From Suillus spraguei (Eukaryota; Basidiomycota; Agaricomycetes; Boletales; Suillaceae), in assembly GCA_016800925.1 (NCBI GenBank), contig JABCPU010000013.1, positions 310,001-374,000 of the forward strand: a stretch of 64,000 bases of DNA, read 5' to 3'. Positions 1-11,065 of this stretch are shown here, piece by piece. The stretch's first letter is position 1; each line of letters begins with the position of its first letter. The position numbers and the translations under genes were made by a program. The notes beneath the pieces were generated by a model. It worked only from the letters and a program-made list of their open reading frames with translations. It did not search any database and had not been told where the DNA came from.

Positions 1-465
1 CGATGCCTTGTACTAGGATAAGGCAAAATGTCTTTGAAATAGTATTAAACAATTTGTCCTCGAAATTGCCATAGAAATGTGGTGGCAATAGAATTAAGCA
101 ACGATCTTGTAATAGTACGGCACGTTACAATGGTTGCCAGCATATTGAAAAATATTATCCTAACCCTTTTGCGTTATATCTCACGTGATCACTCAAGATA
201 CCTGAAAATTTAATCAAAATCTTTGAGTAAGAATGCTATGGCACACTAGGACTGGAGAGGTTTAGAAGGCTTCGTTTAGTCCAAAGTCCGATAGCTACCA
301 TGTGTCGTTTGGCGTTTGTCAGGGCGTGGGTGGTGAGTGTATTTGCACGGCCCTTATTAATAAATAATATTGTGTAGATCCATTTGGTCAGATCGCAACC
401 TAGTACACACAAGTGACGAGAGTCTTATTTTAGTCGCAGTATTATATGCAGTCAGGAACATCCCT
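1..465. other. No gene seen; 5' flank of the FNT gene
   Basis: This AT-rich stretch has no open frame with recognisable protein similarity on either strand. The short frames present are unsupported. It probably contains the distal promoter of the transporter gene that starts at 553. Confidence 0.5.
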
Positions 466-471
466 TATAAA
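466..471 (+). promoter_or_regulatory. TATA-box candidate for the FNT transporter
   Basis: A TATAAA hexamer lies 82 bp upstream of the chosen start codon, a normal spacing for a fungal core promoter. The assignment rests on motif and position only. Confidence 0.5.
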
Positions 472-552
472 CGCATAAATACTGGGCTATGCCACCCTTC
501 AGATTCTTGCATCCCCCTTGGTCTCAGCGGGTCCCACACTACCATCACTCCA

Positions 553-2018
553 ATGTCCACTTCAAGCACTCTCAAGCCAGCTGAAGTCGCTGTTGCTCTG
601 GTCGAGCAGGCCGTAGCCAAGCACAACACGCGCTTGGACAAGACCTTCTTCAAGGCGGTAAGTAACATGTACGCACATGCGTAATTTAACATCTTAACCT
701 CGCTATCAGGTCCTTGCCGGTGTTATGTTGTCCTTTGGTGGTCTTCTTGATCTCGTCATTAGTGGTGGCTCCGCAGGTCTGACAGCTTCGAACCCTGGAA
801 TTGTCAAGGTCCTCGCCGGTTTTGTATTCCCAGTTGGACTCGTTATGTAGGCGCCGGTGACCTCAGTACATTAGACCATGACTTGACCATCGTGCCTTCC
901 ATAGGATTGTGCTCCAAGGTTTTGATCTGCTTACCAGCAATCTTATGGTAGGCAGTTTAGCGTTTGTGTGTAGACCACTTCTCACTCATCATGTAACTTA
1001 TAGATATTTCCCATGGCTGCATTGAAAAGAGCAATTCCCTGGTGGGGCGTTCCTGTCAACTGGATCGTTGGTAAGTACTGCCGAAGCCTCCTGTTCGCAT
1101 GCTGAGTATACCATCGTGTCAGTCTTTTTCGGCAATCTTGTTGGCAGTCTATTCTTTGCAGCAATCCTTTCGAAATGTCAGTTCTCATTCATTTGCATAG
1201 ACTAAATTGTATAGCTTAACATGTCCATCTTATACAGACGACGGATTGATGACAGAAGATCCCTATGCCTCATACGTAAGGTCATTTGCTATGTGAGTCA
1301 CTTCATACTATCTGGAAATCCCGTCGTCTCAACAACCTCATACCAGTACGAAAGCTATCACGCCTGGCTGGTATCAGATCCTCCTTCGCGGCATTGGTTG
1401 TAACTGGCTCGTTTGCATAGCCGTTTGGGTACGTATACGTATTCTTTCTCTGAGCAATTATTTATGTGGGCCTTATTTAGCAAGGAACGGGAGCTAAAGA
1501 AACTTTTTCGAAAATTATTGCTGTCTGGTTCCCCGTCTGGGTTAGTAAAATCTTCAAAGGTGCTTATCCTGACTCATGTATATTTTCTAGGTCTTCGTGT
1601 CTTGCGGGTTTGACCACGGTGAGTCGCAGAACATTCGGTCATGAACTCTCACCAAAACTTTTTACTAGTTATCGCAAATATGTTTTCACTCTCATTGAGC
1701 ATTATGCTCCACTCTGAGGTACGTGTTTCACACTAACCTACAACGTGGTACATTTCTGATTGCGTTCTAGCTTACGACAGACCTATATATTCGCAAGTAC
1801 GCGCCAAGTTATTTGTTCAATACATTTCAACGTTTGCTAATTACTTTGTTAGGTCGCTAATTGCGTCTTTGATCGGTAACATTATTGGAGGTCTCTTCGT
1901 GGGCTTACCAGCCGTATATTTCTATCTTGGTGATTGGCATGCCGATGGCATGCGTGACGCCGAGGAGGCCCGCATAGAGCGTAAAAACTCGGGTCCTAGT
2001 GATTCAGAAAAGTCATAG
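553..2018 (+). CDS. Formate/nitrite transporter (FNT family)
   Basis: This is probably a plasma-membrane channel or transporter for small monovalent anions such as nitrite or formate. The start at 553 opens MSTSSTLKPAEVAVALVEQA; the gene is cut by roughly nine short introns. Spliced exons give the FNT fold in order: an FGGLLDLVISGGSAG segment near 735, IVLQGFDLLTSNLM near 905, a MAALKRAIPWWGVPVNW loop near 1015, and the family signature WFPVWVFVSCGFDHVIANMF near 1530-1690. The conserved His in the GFDH motif, which sits in the pore of FocA-type channels, is present. The C-terminal tail is short and hydrophilic and ends at a TAG at 2016-2018. The family assignment is firm; the transported anion is inferred. 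No nitrate or nitrite reductase gene is adjacent, so the neighbours do not help decide. Confidence 0.88.
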
Positions 2019-3763
2019 ACGGGCGACTACTGGGACACATCATTTTTCACGTTTTGGACGACTATATGAAAACATGCCAGGCAGCATGATTGACGAAGAA
2101 TCCTGGGGATACAATGGAATTACTGGAACGAAACACGCCCAATTCATTCTCAGACAATACCCCGCAGGTGGGTATACGATGGGAGAGGTTGGGATTTATG
2201 TGTCATGAAACATCATATTGTACACAGTTGTAGGGGGAGGCAGACGGAAGACATAGTGACATACTAGTGTATTGGACGAGTATCGCAAGTTTTAAGCTTG
2301 CGATACATCGATGTTTTGGATGTTTTGTGTAATTTCCAGTATTTATTGCATGTTGCCTGCACCACTGGTCAGTTTTGAGGTCATGACAGAGGATTTAACC
2401 CCGACTGAAAACAGATAAATATCGTCAATCATATGATATCTCATGATGTCACAAACGTGGCTAATAACAGTTAGCCGGAATTATTCGCAACCGATCAACG
2501 TTAACTTCGATGATCGAAGACGTCGGAACGTGCTTAACCTTGAATTGGCTTGTGACTTTTTTACAAATAGTAATCAACGGTATCTACAGCATGATTGATT
2601 CACATGTACGTCTATTTGCGACTGCGCAAGAACTGCCAAGAAGAACGTGGTGTGAAGTGAAAGTTCACAAGGGGAATGATAGATCAAGACAAAAATAAGA
2701 TAGATAAACGTGGATAATTTGATGAGACTTTGGACTCAGTCGATGCACTTTGAGACAGCGGTTGGGAGGAGTACTCCTGATTCGACGATAACTGTTATAG
2801 TTCTCCCTACTATGTATCATAGCGGGTGGCTCGCATGTCCTGAGTAGAAGGAAAAAAGAGCAATGCATGATGAGAGACACAGGTGAGGTGCCCGAGCGAT
2901 GACGATGATGAGTAAAGATACGAAGCTCGTGTCCTGCACGTTGTCCGATTCTGTGAAGATGTGACATAGCGGAACGCGCAAACTCTAAGTACAAAGAAAA
3001 GAATGCGCGTTATTCGATTCTTTCGCTACCTTGTTACACATGCGAGTCTACTTGCAGTTACCCCGTCTTCGACAAATTACCATCTAAAACAGCGGTCCGG
3101 CGGGAACGGCGAGTAGTGGGCGTATGCCTCATAGTACACCAGTGCATTTGGGGTGGAAGAAGGCATGGAATGTGGGGTTCCAAGACTATAGTTAGCACTG
3201 TCCTGCATAGAGTTTCGCTCTTAATGACGTAGAAGGATGTAGCCACATGCCTCGGATGCGAAGACTGGAATATCCTCGTGTCGATAAGAGCATACTTCTG
3301 GGGTTTAAATTGCCGAAAAAGTTCACAATGAACGTAAGACTAGAGGAGCCCGGCCAGTCGTGCGAGTCGCCAACCTAAGGTGAACGGAGTAGTAGATTGC
3401 TTGGAGGCGCGGGAAGTTCCGCTCTGCGCAAGCTCTTGTACTCAACAAGGTAGTGACAAATAGGACTCCTACCAGGATGATATCGAAAGGCTTGTACCTC
3501 ATCCCCTTTACTAAGTACTTGTACCCAGAAAGGCAATCGAGGAGAGCAACTGGAAATGGAAAGTGCTTGGGGGAAGGCTATGCGGAAGACACGCGATATC
3601 CAGAGCGAAGACACGTGGAACTGATGGATTAGGTTCCACAATACTTTGCGTAATACTGGCGGAGAGGCCTTACGGGTGTGCAAAAACGTGCCCCCCGCTA
3701 AAAGAAGTAGAATACTTTTTATTCACGTTAGGGTGGGTCGACTTTGGCGGAGCCCCTGACGTA
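2019..3763. other. Gene-poor stretch, no supported gene
   Basis: I see only short frames without family resemblance on either strand. The segment just left of the KDZ remnant may be further decayed transposon, since remnants on the minus strand continue in broken frames (around 3375-3683), but I cannot recognise a domain there. Confidence 0.4.
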
Positions 3764-4015
3764 TCATACTGAGTTCTGGAAATGACCTGATAATGCCCGA
3801 CGTAGTGATGCCTGGCGTTCCGCATAGGCTTTCAAACCTTCCCCCAAGCCTGGGTCATCTAAAGACTCCAAATCACGGCATTGTCGCTGACTCCACCACC
3901 AATCTGCTTGCCAGTCCAGGAGGCAAAAATCTGCCTTTGTTCTTCCTTCAGCAATGCGACGCGCGCGAGCCTTGCACCATTCTATACGAAGCGCTAACAA
4001 CAGGATATTAGTCAC
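3764..4015 (-). pseudogene. KDZ (Kyakuja-Dileera-Zisupton) transposase remnant
   Basis: A minus-strand frame of about 83 codons reads LRIEWCKARARRIAEGRTKA, then LDWQADWWWS, then a GLKAYAERQASLRRAL helix. This matches my memory of the conserved C-terminal part of KDZ transposases, which are abundant in Agaricomycetes: a REWCKARAR-type helix, then a W-x-A-x-WW motif, then AYAxRQA. Only this end is preserved. Upstream codons run into frame breaks near 4047, and no CxC2 cysteine cluster or catalytic core is visible. It is a dead fragment. The assignment is from family memory and needs a profile search. Confidence 0.55.
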
Positions 4016-5835
4016 AGTAACCTCAAAAGTAGTTCAGGCCTTACCATCATGCAGGCCGACACTGTTGTTTTCTGATACTCCTGGCGTCTTCCAGATCCAC
4101 GAAAGATGTCTCGTACCCTCTGTCTCCTTCTCCCACATACCCTAAAATGGGTTCTGATGCAACTTTCGAGGCAGAAGTCAATATTTCCAGCTCGTCTCGG
4201 ATGAGCTTAGGAGGTGCTCCCTGACAAAGACACCTTCGGTCGGTGCAAGTGTGCGACGGTTTGGCTGAAGGAAAATAACACCGGTACTGCCACATTAACC
4301 CGTAATCACATTTGAATCTGCCAAGGCTTGCAGAAGAAAAAACTCACAATGATGAGGTGTAAGTAGTGTGACGGACTAATCTCACCAGCATTGCATGCCC
4401 CCAAGACCAAGCCGATCTTGGGTACTTAGAAGGTAACGAGTACCCGCAACGACCAGACGGGCACCCTGATATGGCACAGGTAGATCCCTTGGAGTGGCTG
4501 ATGTATACATAGCTGTTGTGGGAGTGAAAAGAAAACATGGTGATAGTCATATTCATGACTGGCGTTTTCGTCAGTGTTGATGACAGTATAGACAAGTAAC
4601 ATTTGAATCCGGACATCCACGGGCTAGACACGAACTTTTGTTAATGTCCACATTGTTGCCGTAAAACATCAACCGGCGTCTACTGAAAAACGAATTTTGT
4701 TGAGCCGAGTAGATCTTGGCCAAGTCTCCCTCTAGGTACAGACGAGGGAAATTTGTTCCTTCTATACTGACATGTCGCAAAAGATCTGTGTCGGAAAAAT
4801 GGTCTGACAGTGTTGCTCGTAGGTGGAGCTGAGAGCCGACGTCCGTCAATGTAGACGGACTTGGCCGATCCTGTTGTGAAAATTGAGCCAAGTATATACA
4901 CTAACATAGAAGGGTGCAATCATACAAATGGAAACATTGTCATTGCTAGCTGGCACCGACCGACTAAAACCGATGGGAGAACGCGCGAGCTATAGGAGAC
5001 TGTGAGTAACAAAGGGCGATCAATCAAATGTGAGAAATCTAAGTAGACAAAAGGGTATGAATAAAAGACAACAACAGAGTAGGCAACAGATACTGATTCG
5101 GATTCGGATATTGGGACAAGGTGAAATGAGACGGGCGTGGAACGAAAATATGACAGCGAATTATGTTAGGGAACCTCACCAAAAAGAGTAGATTGTGCAC
5201 ACAGAGACATCGAAATCCTGTGTTTGCTTGTGGTGGGTGAAAAGCCCATAAGGCACTTCGAGTCTGTTCTCCTGGTTTTTTGTCATCATGACAAGTTGTA
5301 CTCGGGTCGTTCCAACATGGTGTACTGCCGAAGTCGACGTGCACAACCATATTGATACACTTATCTGAAAATCAAAGAAACAGGAAGCAGTGGCTCCTTT
5401 TCTGGGATAGTTCAAAGAACGTGCGATATTCTAGTCAAGTCGTTTAAGATCCGGAGAATTGGCTTCAGTGCTCAGGAGAGCTTTAACTGTTAATACACGA
5501 GTACGCAAATGAGTCAAGTATATCATTCACAAGAAGGGGTAGGTGCAATATAAGCTCAACTTATTCCCTCACAAAGAGAGGGCCATTGTATTTGAATGCC
5601 AAAGGTTGTGTCCCGCCAAAGACAAACTGAGTGCCGCCATGCACACGTGGATCAGAAACATAACAGGGCTGTCGAACTCCCTCATAAAAAGAATCTGCAG
5701 GATAATTTATTCTGATGGTTCACGAAATAGTTTCAACGTTCTCTGGGACATCGTCCGAAAGGCTTGGGGGCCAGTCTGGGAGAGGACTCCTTGAAGTAAA
5801 TTCAGTAGGCAAAGAAATGTTTCAAAGGGTAGACA
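4016..5835. other. Decayed or unassigned sequence
   Basis: Several minus-strand frames (4047-4295, 4571-4891, 5039-5415) are open for 80-105 codons with fairly ordinary composition, but none shows a family I recognise, and no consistent splice pattern joins them. They may be remnants of the same KDZ-type element or of a hypothetical gene. I do not call a gene here. Confidence 0.35.
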
Positions 5836-6212
5836 TTACTTCCTCATATCCCACACATTTTCGCTGCTCTTCCCGAGCCGTCTGTGAGCCCACCACTCGG
5901 CACGGCGGCGGATCCAGGCATCCCGTTTCTGTTCTGGGTGCATGAATTTCAAGCTCATACAAAATTTGAAGTCCTCTTTTTTAACTCCACACTCTGACAT
6001 TTGGCCGTATCTGTATAAAGACTTTATTTGAGTCCCCAAAACTGAAAGTTGGATGAGCACTGGTACTCTTAAACGTTTTAGACCATACCGTGACATTGCA
6101 AAAATTCATCAAACAGGGTCATGCATCCTGGAATATCGTCTACTGTAGGATGAACTTTGCGTAGGTATTCTTCCTCTTGCTTGACCACGGTTTCGAAGTC
6201 GACGCTAGCCAT
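5836..6212 (-). CDS. EMI1: Emi1-like DUF3128 family protein
   Basis: This is a small protein of the DUF3128/Emi1 family, which in yeast is linked to mitochondrial function and early meiotic induction. The ATG at 6212 opens MASVDFETVVKQEEEYLRKV. One 47 bp intron (GTATGG..TTTCAG) follows the LQCH segment and joins in phase to VLGTQIKSLYRYGQ. The protein ends with a WIRRRAEWWAHRR stretch and SSENVWDMR before the stop at 5836. The family hallmarks are visible: Cys residues in LQCH, MSECG and FKFCMS, the YRYGQ motif, and the terminal AEWW..SSE.VW block. The deduced length of about 109 residues fits the family. It is divergently transcribed from MCM2 and shares its 159 bp promoter. Confidence 0.78.
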
Positions 6213-6306
6213 ATCACAAAGGAAGGAATGATTCAAGTTTTGGTCGGCGCTGCTATCCTTACGTGGGAAACCGAACGCGCTTTAAAAATTAAATTCCGAC
6301 AATTGA

Positions 6307-6322
6307 ACGCGTCGCGACGCGT
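6307..6322. promoter_or_regulatory. Two MluI cell-cycle boxes (MCB) upstream of MCM2
   Basis: The palindrome ACGCGT occurs at 6307-6312 and again at 6317-6322, ten bases apart, within 66 bp of the MCM2 start codon. ACGCGT is the binding site of the G1/S factor MBF in yeasts, which drives DNA replication genes including MCM subunits. Because the element is palindromic and lies between two divergent genes, it could also influence the Emi1-like gene. Confidence 0.65.
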
Positions 6323-6371
6323 GTTTTTGTTCTCGCCATCTCCCCGCATTATCGTTTGACAAAGCTACAGC

Positions 6372-9300
6372 ATGGTGAGCACAGGACACAAAAAATAAGA
6401 CTGATGCTTTATTAAATCTACACGTCACAGTCCCAGACTCCCAGAGGCGCAAAGCGCCAAAGGTCGCCTCCCATTCCCAGTTCATCACCAGCTCCACGTC
6501 CTACCCCAAGACGGAGAGATTCACAATCGTCTCTCCCACCGTCTTCGCCTCCAGCACCCTTCTCGGATACAGATGATAGCTTGGATGATCGTGATGGAGT
6601 GCGTGATATAGATGAGGACGATGAAGATGACGGCGAAGGCGAAGATTTGTTTGCGGACACTATCGAAGAGTGCGTGTCAAAGTCCATATTCCTCTAGGTA
6701 TCTCACTTTTTATGTAACTGAAAATAGAGATTATGCGCCAAACGAACTACTGGATCGTTACTCCGACCGGGACATCGACGATGAAGGAGACTTTGACGAA
6801 ATTTCAGCAGCGGCTCGACGAGCGGCTGAAGCAAAGATGAATCGCCGTGATCGACTTGAGCGCACAGGAAAGCAAGGCGTCCGAGCGGCTAATAGAGGCC
6901 GTGCGCCTCAGTTCCTAGAAGATGATGACATGGACGATGAAGATGCTCTCGGCGATGATCTGGGCATTGGGAGGATGAAACGTCGCACAAGGCGACAATA
7001 CGACGAACGTCGTGATGTAGATGATGTGGATGGTATGGACGATGTTGGTGAAATCTTGGCAGCCAGTTGGATGTGTACTCATTCATTTTTTTCTTCTTAG
7101 GAAATACCCCTTGAGCAACTGAGTGACATCAAAGCTAAATCTATCGTCGAATGGATTGCCAATGATCGCGTGCGCCGATCAATCGTCAAACATTTCCGGC
7201 AGTTTTTGATGACCTACGTCGACGAAAATGGCGCATCGGTCTATGGTCAGCGGATTCGTAATCTTGGAGAAAGTCTGTATTGTTCGTCTATACATTTTAC
7301 GGAATTACTGATGGTCTGTCGCAGCAAATGCCGAGTCACTGGAAGTATCTTATCTTCATCTAGCGATGTCTAAGCCTATCTTGGCTTACTTCTTGACAAA
7401 CTCCCCGGCTGCCATGCTTACAATCTTCGATGAGGTTGCACTGAATGCTATTCTCGTGTATTACCCATCCTACGAACGGATCCACTCGGAAGTCCATGTT
7501 CGCATTGCAGACCTTCCGTTGAGTTCCTCACTCCGTGACCTGCGCCGCTCCAACCTCAACAACCTAGTCCGTGTCACTGGCGTTGTAACTCGACGTAGTG
7601 GTGTATTCCCGCAGCTTAAATACGTCAAATTTGACTGCCGAAAATGTGGTGCTGTTCTCGGCCCGTTCTACCAGGACGCAACAAAGGAAGTCAAAGTCAG
7701 TTTTTGCGCCAACTGCGAGAGCAAGGGCCCGTTCCCTGTTAACTCTGAGCAGGTTAGTCACATTTCGAAATTATGGCGGTCCCGCTAAATGCTGCATGAT
7801 AGACGGTGTACCGCAATTACCAGAAAATGACGTTACAGGAGTCCCCTGGGTCAGTCCCTCCGGGGCGTCTACCAAGGCATCGTGAAGTTATTCTCCTATG
7901 GGACCTCATTGACCTGGCAAAGCCTGGAGAGGAAATTGTAAGTAACGTGGGCGCTCTCGATAACCCGCACTAAGCACATCGGTGTAGGAAGTGACTGGGA
8001 TATATAGGAACAACTTCGACGCCTCTCTTAATTCGAAGAACGGGTTCCCAGTCTTCTCCACAATCATTGAAGCTAACCACATCAACAAGAAGGAAGATCT
8101 TTTTGCGGCGTTCCGTCTTACCGAGGAAGACGAGAAGGAGATGCGCACCCTCGCGCGAGACGAACGAATTCGGAAGCGTATCATTAAGTCTATTGCGCCC
8201 TCTATTTACGGACATGAAGACATCAAAACAGCCCTCGCACTCTCCCTGTTCGGCGGCGTTACGAAGGATATCAACCGTAAACACCGCATCCGTGGTGATA
8301 TCAACGTACTGCTCTTGGGTGACCCTGGAACGGCGAAGTCGCAATTCCTGAAGTACGCGGAGAAAACAGCTCACCGGTCTGTTTTCGCGACTGGTCAGGG
8401 TGCATCAGCTGTTGGTTTGACTGCTAGTGTCCGCAAGGATCCCGTAACGCGGGAATGGACGCTAGAGGGAGGCGCTCTTGTCCTTGCTGATAAAGGAACA
8501 TGTCTCATTGATGAGTTTGACAAGATGAACGATGCGGATCGGACGTCCATTCATGAAGCGATGGAACAGCAATCCATCTCAATCTCGAAAGCTGGCATCG
8601 TCACGACGTTGCAAGCTCGATGTGCTATAATTGCCGCTGCTAACCCCATTCGTGGAAGATATAACCCAACAATTCCCTTCCAGCAAAACGTTGAGCTGAC
8701 AGAACCCATCCTGTCTCGATTTGATGTGCTATGTGTTGTCAAAGACAACGTAGATCCGGTGCAAGACGAACTACTAGCCCGATTCGTCGTTGGAAGTCAC
8801 CTCCGTAGTCATCCAAAATTCGAGGCTGACAGAGATGAAATGAATGTTGGCACCACCCTCGATGCTGATGTGAGTCTATTCAGTCCCTGAAGCTGTGGTC
8901 CTGCCTAAACTAGACAGATTATACCGCAAGATATCCTCCGCAAATACATCATGTATGCTCGAGAGAAGATACGCCCGAAGCTCTATGACATGGATCAGGA
9001 TAAATTGGCGCGCCTGTTTTCTGATCTTCGTCGCGAGTCACTGGCAACAGGTTCATACCCCATCACCGTCCGACACCTGGAAAGCATGATTCGGATGGCT
9101 GAAGCCAGTGCAAAAATGTCACTGCGGGAATACGTCCGCGCCGATGATATCGACATGGCTATCTCCGTTGCGGTAGGGAGCTTCGTCAGCACCCAGAAGA
9201 TGTCAATCAAGAAGACTCTTGAAAGGGTAGGAGTACTTCATCACTGGAGATAAGAGAAGGCACTGATGGTCGGAACAGGGCTTCCGAAAATACTTGACAC

Positions 9301-9593
9301 AAGCTCGTGATTATGAAGAGCTCTTAGCTTTCCTTCTTGGCCAGATTGTAAAGGAAAAGGCCCGTTTCCACCAACTACAGAGACACGAACAACCTGAGCT
9401 CATCACGGTTAAGATGTCTGAGCTTGATGAACGGGTGAGTGATACCTTTGCAGGAGTTGCCATGCACTCACTGGTTCTCTAGGCAAAGGAGCATGACATA
9501 TATGACACATCGACCTTCCTACGCTCAAAACTTTTTGCCGCTAATGGCTATAAATTGAAAGACCAGGTCATAGAGAAGCGGTTCTCAAACTGA
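6372..9593 (+). CDS. MCM2: DNA replication licensing factor MCM2
   Basis: This is a subunit of the MCM2-7 replicative helicase, loaded at origins in G1 and activated in S phase. The ATG at 6372 appears to be an exon by itself: GTGAGC follows at once and the acceptor CACAG ends at 6430, giving [15 protein letters not shown]. An acidic, Ser/Pro-rich N-terminal tail follows ([17 protein letters not shown]), typical of MCM2. The N-terminal domain has a Cx2C..Cx2C zinc motif (CRKCG and CANCES, about 7640-7725). The AAA+ domain has Walker [10 protein letters not shown] near 8320, Walker B LIDEFDKM near 8505 and the arginine finger SRFDVL near 8712. It ends IEKRFSN at a TGA at 9591. At least eight short introns interrupt it and all frames join. 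VRIADLP and [10 protein letters not shown] distinguish MCM2 from its paralogues. Confidence 0.95.
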
Positions 9594-9726
9594 TACGAGA
9601 TTCCATATACCCTTTCCGTAATTTTTGTATTGAATTCTATGCATAGTCATGTGGGCTGCCGGATTGAGTGGTGAATATATGAGGGATAATTAAACCATGA
9701 TACTTCAAGATAACGATGCTCTAGAT

Positions 9727-10557
9727 TTATGATGTGGAAACGGGTGATGAGGGATGCTGGGGCTGGGCAGGTTCCTGAGCTACGTTATCCATAGTTGCGT
9801 ACTCGGCCTCAGAGATCTTGACATCTGAGGGCACGGCTTGACCCTGGGATTCCTCATCCTCATCATCGTCCATAATTTCTGTGACAGAATTAGTACAAGA
9901 AACTCCCTAATCGGAAAACGAACTTACCCTCCCCGTATACGTCGGGGTGTTCCCGGAAGCAGGTTTGCATGGCCTTGAATTTTTCCACACAATCAATACC
10001 TTTTGGTTCCTTTTCGGAGTATACGAAACATGAAAAGGCCTCCCTGAACTCTGGGCCACATGGACCATGGGCCATTCCACCGAGGCACGGGCAGTCCCAA
10101 TTGATTTCACCTGTCACAGGGTTATAAGCGCCTCCAGACGACTGTTCTTCGCTTGGTGCCTCTACTGGCGCGGCAGGTGATGTTTTATCTGCGTCCTCCT
10201 CTAGCACAGGTCCTGGCGTTTCAGAAGATGTCTCTTCTGTCTGTATTGGAGGTGGAGGGGAGTCTGCAGCGGGAAGTGAGGGAGTTGAAGAGACCGGAAG
10301 CTTCTTGGGCGCTACGAACGTGTCAGAATAATGCTTACTACCGATTTAAATGAACGCATACCAGACACCGGTTGAGCATCGAGTGATATCCGCTGACTAT
10401 CCGAGGTCAACGACCAAACCATATATGCAGCAAGCGTGACGGTAGCTCCCAGTGCAAGTCCAGACCTGGCTGAATAACTTTTGAATACACGCGTGCTCGA
10501 GCCGGCATTCGTATGGACGCATCTGCGCAGTGGCAGTCGTGTAACACTCCGGAGCAT
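9727..10557 (-). CDS. MIA40: Mitochondrial import/oxidoreductase MIA40
   Basis: This is the oxidoreductase of the mitochondrial intermembrane space disulfide relay, which traps incoming small cysteine-rich proteins. The chosen start at 10557 gives a basic presequence ([20 protein letters not shown]) followed by a single membrane segment ([15 protein letters not shown]), as in the membrane-anchored fungal form. A 50 bp intron follows. A Pro/Glu-rich linker leads to the catalytic domain: the redox CPC of [13 protein letters not shown], then a first Cx9C ([11 protein letters not shown]) and a second Cx9C ([11 protein letters not shown]), with [13 protein letters not shown] between them. A further intron precedes the acidic tail starting [10 protein letters not shown], and the stop is at 9727-9729. 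An in-frame ATG 14 codons upstream is less likely because the presequence starts at MLRS. Confidence 0.93.
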
Positions 10558-11065
10558 AGTGGGGTAGACAAAATCCAAAATCCGAGAAGAATGCCACAAA
10601 AATTCGGATTTGTCACTTCTCGTGATGACGCGCCCGTTTTGCCCGTATATGTTTACTAATCCTGCACTAAATATTCGCCACGTAATATTTTTCGCGAAAG
10701 GGCAGAATCCTTCAAGTTCATAGGCTGTACTACAAATCTAAACCATCAGACATGAAGTCTTCAACCCAACCCATTGCTTAGTGCTAGCAGCCTCGCAGAC
10801 CATCGTGTAACGCAGCGGCCCACAACGCAGTCACTGACTCGTGTGCTGTTCATCCGGAGTCAGGCCTTCCAGAGTCTAGAGTTAGCAGCGACATGCCTTG
10901 ATACCATCATAAAGCGCTGTAGCATAATTTTTATGCACATCGCCCCTTCTTCTGACTCCGAGATCAGGTACTCGATCCACCAACTGAATTTCTGGCCCAA
11001 ACGAGGCCGCCAGTACTACTTACAATTTAGTAGGGCCAGATATTTCGATGTTTTCGGCAGCTCTG

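Noticed and set aside
4571..5415. Minus-strand frames considered as a hypothetical gene upstream of the KDZ remnant
   Set aside because: No consistent splice chain, no recognisable domain and no conserved cysteine cluster; kept only as unassigned sequence.
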